This document shows, in pieces, positions 17,133 through 26,100 of a stretch of 64,000 bases of DNA. The translations under genes were made by a program, and so were the position numbers. A model generated the notes under the pieces. It had not been told where the DNA came from. It saw nothing but the letters and a program-made list of their open reading frames with translations, and made no database searches. How positions within the stretch are numbered: position 1 is the stretch's first letter; the number at the start of each line of letters is the position of its first letter. Source of the stretch: Burkholderiaceae bacterium (GTDB taxonomy: Bacteria; Pseudomonadota; Gammaproteobacteria; Burkholderiales; Burkholderiaceae_C); assembly GCA_913776825.1 (NCBI GenBank), contig CAJYPV010000022.1:248001-312000 (forward strand). The letters are read 5' to 3'.

Positions 17133-20100
17133 TTAGATCAGCGGCGTGTTGTTCACATCGTCGTCATGCAGCTTGGGCTTGTAGGCCGCCGCCAGCAGGT
17201 CGTTGTTGATGTGATCGGTGGACGCCGTCGTCGCCGTTGTCGTCGCCGTGCCCGCGGCGGCTGCCGTCCCCGCCGCTGCGGTGCCGCCGGAGGCCGCGGC
17301 CGAGCTGGCCGGGTCGCCGAGCAGGTGGCCGCTGGGCGCTGCCAGCAGATCGCCCAACTGCACCGTGGAGGCGCCGGTGGCGGTCTGCGAAGCACCGTCC
17401 TTGGCGAACCAGACGTCGGTCATCTCATGCGTGCTGCCATCCGCCTTGGTGAAGCTGGAGACCAGACCCAGGACGTTGCCGTTGTCCACCGCGTTGCCCT
17501 TCAGGGCATTCAGGTTGAGGTCGATGATCCCCAGTTCCGCCAGGCCCTTGAGCTCGCCGGCATCGGTCTTGCCGTCATGGTTGGCATCCACCCAGACCGA
17601 CAGCTTGTTGAAGGCCGCGTCCTGCGCATTGATGTGGCCATCGTGGTTGGTGTCCAGCGAGGCGAGGGCGGTGAAGCCGTCCGCACCCTTGTGACCATTG
17701 ACCACGGTGCCCGCGCCGAACAGTTCCGCGCCGCTGTTGATCTGGCCGTCGCCGTTCAGATCCATTGCCAGCAGACCGTCGTTGCCGCCCACCCAGCCCC
17801 ACTTGTTGGTGTGGCCGGTGTTGTTGACGTCGAAGTGCACGCCCTGGCTGGCCGACAGCGTCTGGATGCCATTGCCGTCCAGGTCCAGCACGATCGGGCT
17901 GGCCAGGAACGGGGCATTGATCTGCTCGTTGCTCCAGCCGGCCTTCTGATCCGAGGTCATCGCCAGCACCTGCTCCATGTTCATGGAGGCCAGATCCTGG
18001 GTTTCCCAGCCGACGAACTGATCCGAGGTCATGGCGACGATCTGATCCGTCGTCAGGCCCTGAATCTGGATCGAGGTCAGCGCCTTGATGTCTTCGGAGC
18101 CGAAGGCCAGGATCTGGTCGGTCGAGAAGGCATGCACCTGCGCCGAGGTCAGCGACATGAAGTGGCTGCTGGTCATCGCGCCGATGTCGTCGGTGGTCAG
18201 CGCCGCGATCTGGTCGGTGCCCAGGGCGCGGATCTGTGCCGTGCTGAACTCATGCACCTGGTCGGTCGTCAGCGCCGCGATCTGATCCGTGCCGAAGGCA
18301 TGGACCGCCGCCGTGCTCAGCGCATGGATGCCGGCAGTCGTGATCGAGGCGATGTCCCCGGTCTCGATGCCGATGATCTGCGCGCTGCTCACCGCGCCCC
18401 ATTGCGACGCGGTCAGGGCATGGATCTGGTCGGAGCTGAAGGCTTCGAAGTCCGCCGAGCCGAAGGCCTGCATGTTGGCGCTGCTGATGACCGCGAGGTC
18501 ACCGCTGTCCAACGCCGCCACCTGGTCGGTGGTCAGCGCATGCAGCTGGGCCGAGTTCAGGGCGAACACCTGGCCGGAGGTCAGGGCCTGCACATCGTCG
18601 GTCGCCATCTGGCTGATCTGCAGCGTGCTGAGCGACGCCACCTGCGCCGTCGACAGCGCCGCGATCTGGTTGGAGTCCAGCGCTTCCAGTTGAGCGCTGT
18701 CCAGCGAGCGGATCGCCAGGGTGCTCAGGGCGCGCAGGTCCACCGTCTCGAAGGCGGCCATCTGGTCGGTGGTCAGACCATCGACCTGGGCCGAGGTCAG
18801 CACCGCGGCCTGGGTCGAGCTCAGCGCCACGATCGCTTCGGTGCTCAGCGCGCCGATCTGGGCGGAGCCGAGGGCCTGGATCTGTGTCGAGGTCAGCGCG
18901 GCGACATCCTCGCTGGTCATCGTCGAGACCTGGGCCGTGGTCAGCGCCTGGATCTGGCTGTTGGTCAGCGCGCGGATCTGGCCGCTGGTCAGCGCATTCA
19001 GGTCGTCGCTGGTCAGGTTGGCGATCTGCGCGGTGGTGAAGGACTGCACCTGCGCCGTGGTCAGCGCGCCGATCTGGTCGGAGTTCAGCGCCTCCAGCTG
19101 AGCGCTGCTGAGCGCGCGCAGGGCGACGGTGGACAGCGACTTCAGATCACCGGATTCGATCACCGCCATCTGGTCGGTGGTCAGACCCAGCACCTGGGCC
19201 GAGCTGAGCGCCGCGACCTGGGTGGAGCTGAGCGCCACCACCGCGTCGGTCGCCAGCGCGCCGATCTGCGCCGAATTCAGGGCCTGGATCTGGTTGGAGC
19301 TGAAGGCCGCGACATCCTCGCTGGTCATCGTCGACACCTGGCCGGTGGTCAGGGACGCGACTTGCTGCGTGGTCAGCGCACGGACCTGGGCGCTGGTCAG
19401 CGCGTTCAGGTCATCGCTGCTCAGGTTGCTCAACTGGCCGGTGGTCAGCGACGAGACCTGCTGCGTGGTCAGCGCGGCGACCTGGTCGGAGCCGAGCGCG
19501 TCCAGCTGATCGCTGGTCAAGGCGCGCAGCGCGACGGTGGTCAGCGCCTTCAGGTCACCGGTTTCCACCGCGGCGATCTGGTCGGTCGTCAGGCCCGCGA
19601 CCTGGCGAGAGCCCAGCGCAGCGACCTGCAGCGAGCTCAGCGCGACGATCGCGTCCGTGGCCAGCGCGCCGATCTGGGCCGAGCCCATCGCGGCGATCTG
19701 CTGCGTGGTCAGCGCGGCGACATCGGCGGTTTCCATGCTGCCGATCTGGCCGGTCGTCAGGGCCGCGACCTGGGTGGTCGACAGCGCCTTGATCTGCGCG
19801 CTGGTCAGCGCGTTCAGGTCGTCGCTGCTCAGGTTGCTGATCTGGCCGGTGGTCAGGGCGGCGACCTGGTTGGTCGTCAGGGCGGCGATCTGGTCGCTGT
19901 TCAGCGCGTCCAGCTCGGCCGTGGTCAGTGCAGCGACCTGGCCGGTGGTCAGGGCGCGCAACTGGCCGGTGGTCAGCGCGGCGAAGTCATCGGTGGCCAG
20001 CTGCGAGACCTGGGTGGTCGTCAGCGACGACACCTGGGCACTGGTCAGCGCCTGCACCTGGTCGGAGGCCAGCGCTTCCAGCTGATCGCTGGTCAGCGCA

Positions 20101-23100
20101 CGCAGCGCGAGGGTGGACAGGGACTTCAGATCACCCGATTCGATCGCGGCGATCTGGTCGGTCGTCAGACCGGCGACCTGACGCGAGCTCAGCGAGGCGA
20201 CCTGGCCGGAGGTCAGGGCCACGACCGCATCGGTGCTCAGAGCGCCGACCTGGGCCGAGCTGAGCGCGGCGACCTGGTTGGTGGTGAGCGACTGCACGTC
20301 ATCGCTGGTCATGGTCGACACCTGACCGGTGGTCAGCGCGGCCACCTGCTGGGTCGACAGCGCGCGGATCTGGGCGCTGGTCAGCGCATTCAGGTCATCG
20401 CTGGTCAGGTTGCTCACCTGGCCGGTGGTCAGCGCAGCGACCTGCTGGGTCGTCAGCGCGGCGACCTGGTCGGAACCCAGCGCTTCCAGTTGGGCGGAGC
20501 TCAGGGCCTGCAGCGCATTGGTGGTCAGCGACTTGAGATCGCCGGTTTCCAGTGCGGCAACCTGATCGGTCGTCAGACCCAGCACCTGGCGGCTGCCGAG
20601 CGCGCCGACCTGGCCGGAGGTCATCGCCACGATCGCCTCGGTGCTCAGCGCGCCGATCTGGGCGGAGCTGAGCGCGGCGACCTGTTGCGAGGTCAGCGCA
20701 GCCACATCGTCCGAGGCCATGGTGCTGACCTGGCCGGTGGTCAGGGCGGCGACCTGTTGGGTCGACAGCGCCTTGATCTGGGCGCTGGTCAGCGCATTCA
20801 GGTCGTCGCTGGACAGGTTGGCGACCTGGCCGGTGGTCAGTGCGCCGACTTGCGCGGTGGTCAGGGCGGCGATCTGGTCGGAGCCCAGCGCATCGATCTG
20901 GTCGGTGCCCAGGGAGCGCAGCGCCACCGTCGACATCGCCTTCAGGTCGCCGGTTTCGATGGCGGCCATCTGGTCGGTCGTCAGGCCGGCCACCTGCTTG
21001 GTCGTCAGCGCGGCGAACTGGCCGGAACCCAGCGCCACGATCGCGTCGGTGCTCAGCGCGCCGATCTGGCCGGAACTCATCGCCGCGACTTGCGCGGTGG
21101 TGAGCGAGGCGACGTCGTCGCTGGTCATGGTCGAGACCTGGCCGGTCGTCAGCGCGGCGACCTGCGCGGTGCTCAGCGCCTTGATCTGGCCGCTGGTCAG
21201 CGCATTCAGGTCATCGCTGGACAGGTTGCTCACCTGGCCGGTGGTCAGGGCCGCGACCTGCTGCGTCGTCAACGCCGCGATCTGGTCGGAGCCCAGCGCA
21301 TCCAGCTGGCTGCTGTCGAGCGCCCGCAGCGCGGTGGACGACAGCGACTTCAGGTCCGCGGTTTCCAGCGCCGCCATCTGGTCGGTGGTCAGGCCGGCGA
21401 CCTGCTTCGTGGTCAGCGCCGCGACCTGGGTGGAGCCCAGCGCGACGATCGCCTCGGTGCTCAGCGCACCGACCTGGCCGGAGCTCAGCGCCGCGATCTG
21501 GTTGGTGGTCAGCGCGGCCACATCGGCCGATTCCATGCTGCTGATCTGACCGGTCGTCAGGGCCGCGACCTGGGCGGTCGTCAGCGCCTTGATCTGGCCG
21601 CTGGTCAGCGCATTCAGGTCGTCGCTGGTCAGGTTGCTGATCTGGCCGGTGGTCAGGGCGGCGACCTGGTTGGTCGTCAGGGCGGCGATCTGATCGCTGC
21701 CCAGCGCCTCCAGTTCGGCGGAGCTCAGCGCAGCGACCTGACCGCTGGTCAGCGCACGCAGCTGGGCCGTGGTCATTGCGGCGAAGTCATCGGTGGCCAG
21801 TTGCGAGACCTGGGCGGTCGTCAGCGCGGCCACCTGCACGGTGCTCAGCGCCTGGACCTGGTCGGAGCTCAGCGCTTCCAGCTGGTCGCTGGTCAGCGCC
21901 CGCAGGGCCACGGTGGACAGCGCCTTCAGATCACCGGATTCGATCGCGGCGATCTGGTCGGTCGTCAGACCGGCGACCTGGCGCGAGCTCAGCGAGGCGA
22001 CCTGGCCCGAGGTCAGGGCCACGACGGCATCGGTGCTCAGCGCGCCGACCTGGGCCGAGCTGAGCGCGGCCACCTGGGCGGTGGTGAGCGACTGCACATC
22101 GTCGCTGGTCATGGTGGAGATCTGGCCGGTCGTCAGCGCGGCGACCTGCGCGGTGCTCAGCGCCTTGATCTGGCCGCTGGTCAGCGCGTTCAGGTCATCG
22201 CTGCTCAGGTTGGCGACCTGGCCGGTGGACAGGGCGGCGACCTGGGTGGTCGACAGCGCGGCGATCTGGTCGGAGCCCAGCGCATCGAGCTGGCTGCTGT
22301 CCAGCGCGCGGATGGCCGCGGTCGACAGCGCCTTCACATCGCCGGATTCCAGCGCGGCCATCTGGTCGGTGGTCAGACCGGCGACCTGACGGCTGGTCAG
22401 CGCAGCGACCTGCACCGAGCTCAGCGCGACGACCGCATCGGTCGACAGCGCGCCGACCTGGCCGGAGCTGAGCGCGGCCACCTGGCCGGTGGCCAGGGCG
22501 GCGACATCCTCGCTGGTCATGGTCGAGACCTGGCCGGTCGTCAGCGCGGCGACCTGCTGGGTCGACAGCGCGCGGATCTGGCCGCTGGTCAGGGCATTCA
22601 GGTCATCGCTGGTCAGGTTGGCGACCTGGCCGGTGCTCAGCGCGGAGACCTGCAGGGTCGACAGCGCTTCGATCTGGTCGGAGCCGAGCGCATTCAACTG
22701 GTCGCTGGTCAGGGCGCGCAGCGCGGCGCTGTTGAGCGCGCGCAGGTCACCGGTTTCCAGCGCGGCGACCTGGTCGGTCGTCAGGCCGGCCACCTGCTTG
22801 GTGGTCAGCGCGCCGACCTGGGCCGAGGTCAGGGCGACCACGGCGTCGGTGGACAGCGCACCCACCTGACCCGAGCCCAGGGCCTGGATCTGGTTGGTGG
22901 TGAGGGCGGCGACATCGTCGCTGGTCATGGTCGAGACCTGACCGGTCGTCAGTGCGGCGACCTGCGCGGTGCTCAGGGCCTTGATCTGGCCGCTGGTCAG
23001 CGCATTCAGGTCATCGCTGGACAGGTTGGCGATCTGGCCGGTGGTCAGCGAGGCGACCTGCACCGTCGACAGCGCGGCGATCTGGTCGGAACCCAGCGCA

Positions 23101-26100
23101 TCCAGCTGGCTGCTGTCCAGGGCGCGCAGGGCGACGGTGGACAGGGCCTTGATGTCGCCGGTTTCGAGCGCGGCCATCTGGTCGGTCGTCAGACCGGCCA
23201 CCTGGCGGCTGCTGAGCGCGCCGACCTGCGACGAGCTGAGCGCCGCCACGTTGTCGGTGCTCAGGGCAGCGATCTGGCCGGAGCTGAGGGCGGCGACTTG
23301 AGCCGTCGTCAGCGCCTGCACGTCGGCGCTTTCCATGCCGGCGATCTGGGCGGTGGTCAGGGCGGCGACCTGCGCGGTCGACAGGGCGCGGATCTGCGCG
23401 CTGCCCAGGGCGTTCAGGTCATCGGTGGCGAGTGCCACCACTTGCTGGGTGCTCAGCGCGGCGACTTGCGCGGTCGTCAGGGCGGCCACCTGGTCGGAGC
23501 TCAGGGCATCGATCTGGTCGGTCGTCAGGGCGCGCAGGGCTTGCGTGCTCAGGGCCTTCACATCGACGGTCTCGATGGCGCCGACCTGGTCGGTGGTCAG
23601 GCCGCCGACCTGGCGGGTGTTCAGCGGGGCGATCTGGGACGAGCTCAGCGCGGCGACGTTTTCGGTCGACAGGGCGCCGACCTGGCCGGAGCTCAGCGCC
23701 GCGATCTGGGCGGTGCTCAGGGCCTGGACGTCGTCGCTGGTCATCGTCGAGACCTGCGCGGTGGTCAGCGCGGCGACCTGGGCGGTGCTCAGCGCCTTGA
23801 TCTGGGCGCTGGTCAATGCATTCAGGTCATCGCTGGAGAGGTTGGCGATCTGGGCGGTGGACAGCGCGGCGACCTGGGCGGTCGACAGTGCGGCGATCTG
23901 GTCGGAGCCCAGCGCATCGAGCTGGCTGCTGTCCAGCGCGCGGATGGCGGCGGAAGACAGGGCGCGGAGGTCGCCGGTCTCCATGGCGGCCATCTGGTCG
24001 GTCGTCAGACCGGCGATCTGGCGGGTGCTCAGCGCGCCGACCTGGCCCGAGGTCAGGGCCACGATGTTGTCGGTGGAGAGGGCACCGATCTGCGACGAGC
24101 TCAGCGCCTGCACCTGCGCCGAGGTCAGCGCCTGCACGTCGGCGCTTTCCATGCCGGCGATCTGGGCGGTGGTCAGCGCGGCGATCTGGGCGGTGCCCAG
24201 GGCGCGGATCTGGGCGCTGCCCAATGCATTCAGGTCATCGGTGGCCATCGCGGCCACCTGGCCGGTGGTCAGCGCGGCGACCTGGCCGGTCGTCAGCGCG
24301 CCGACCTGGTCGGAATTCAGCGCATCGAACTGGTCGGTGCTCAGCGAGCGGATGGCGGCGGTGGACAGCGCGCGCAGGTCACCGGTTTCCAGCGCGGCGA
24401 CCTGGTCGGTCGTCAGGCCGGCGATCTGCTTCGTGCTCAGCGCGGCCACCTGGCCGGAGGTCAGCGCAGCGACGTTTTCGGTCGACAGCGCGCCCATCTG
24501 GGTCGAGCTCAGCGCAGCGACCTGACCGGTGGTCAGGGCCTGCACATCGGCGCTTTCCATGCTGTGGACCTGGTCGGTCGACAGCGCGGCGATCTGGGAG
24601 GTGCCCAGCGCGCGGATCTGGGCGCTGCCCAGGGCATTGAGGTCATCGGTGGCCATGCCGGCGACCTGGCCGGTCGTCAGCGCGGCGATCTGGCCGGTGG
24701 TCAGGGCGCCGACCTGGTCGGAATTCAGCGCCGCGAACTGGTCGGTGGTCAGCGAGCGGATCGCGCCGGTGGACATGGCACGCAGGTCGCCGGTTTCCAG
24801 GGCGGCCATCTGGTCGGTCGACAGACCGGCGATCTGGCGGGTGCTCAGCGCGGCGACCTGGCTGGAGCTCAGCGCGGCGATGTTGTCGGTGGACAGGGCG
24901 CCGACCTGGGCCGAGCTCAGCGCCTGCACCTGGGCGGTGCTGAAGGCCTGCACATCGGCGCTTTCCATGCCGGCCACCTGCGCGGTGGTCAGCGCGGCGA
25001 CCTGGGCGGTGCCCAGCGCGCGGATCTGGGCGCTGCCCAGGGCATTCAGGTCATCGGTGGCCATCGCGGCCACCTGGCCGGTGGTCAGCGCGGCGACCTG
25101 GCCGGTCGTCAGCGCACCGACCTGGTCGGAATTCAGCGCATCGAACTGGTCGGTCGTCAGCGAGCGGATCGCGGTGGTGGACAGCGCCCGCAGGTCGCCG
25201 GATTCGATCGCGGCGACCTGGTCGGTCGACAGGCCGGCCAGCTGGCGGCTGCTCAGCGCGGCGACCTGGGCCGAGCCCAGCGCCACGATGGCGTCGGTGC
25301 TCAGCGCGGCGACCTGGGCGGAACTCAGGGCCTGGATCTGGCCGGTGGTCAGCGCCTGCACATCGGCGGTTTCCATGCCGGCGACCTGGGCGGTCGACAG
25401 GGCCGCCACCTGGGCGGTGCCGAGCGCGCGGATCTGGCTGCTGTTCAGCGCATTCAGGTCATCGGTGGACAGCACCGCGACCTGGCCGGTCGTCAGCGCG
25501 GCGACCTGGGTGGAGCTGAGCGCGGACACCTGGTCCGAATTCAGCGCTTCGAATTGGTCGGTCGACAAGGCACGCAGGGTGCTGGTCGAGATGGCCTTCA
25601 TGTCGTCCGAGCTGATCGCGGCGATCTGGTCGGTCGTCAGGCCCTTGATCTGGGTGGACGAGAGCGCGCCGATCTGGCCGGAGCTCATCGCCTCGATGGA
25701 ATCGGAGCTCAGCGCGCCCAGCTGGCTGGAGCTGAAGGCGCGGATCTGGGCGGTCGTCAGCGCCTGCACGTCCTCGCTGGCGAAGCCGCCGAGCTGGTCG
25801 GTCGTCAGGGCGGCCAGTTGGGCGGTGGTGATGGCGCGGATCTGCGTGGTGTCCAGCGCGGCGATTTCATCGCTGCTGAACTGACGGATCTGGGCGGTGC
25901 TCAGCGCATTGATCTGCGCGGTGGTCAGCGCGGCGATCTGGTCGGAATTCAGGGCGGCGATCTGGTCGGTGCCCAGCGACTTCACCGCGGCGGTGTTGAG
26001 CGAATGGACCGCATCCGAGGTCAGCGCCGCAGCTTGATCGGAGGTCAGCGCGCCCGCCTGGGTGCTGGTGATGGCTTGCGCCTGCTGGGTGGTCAGGGCG

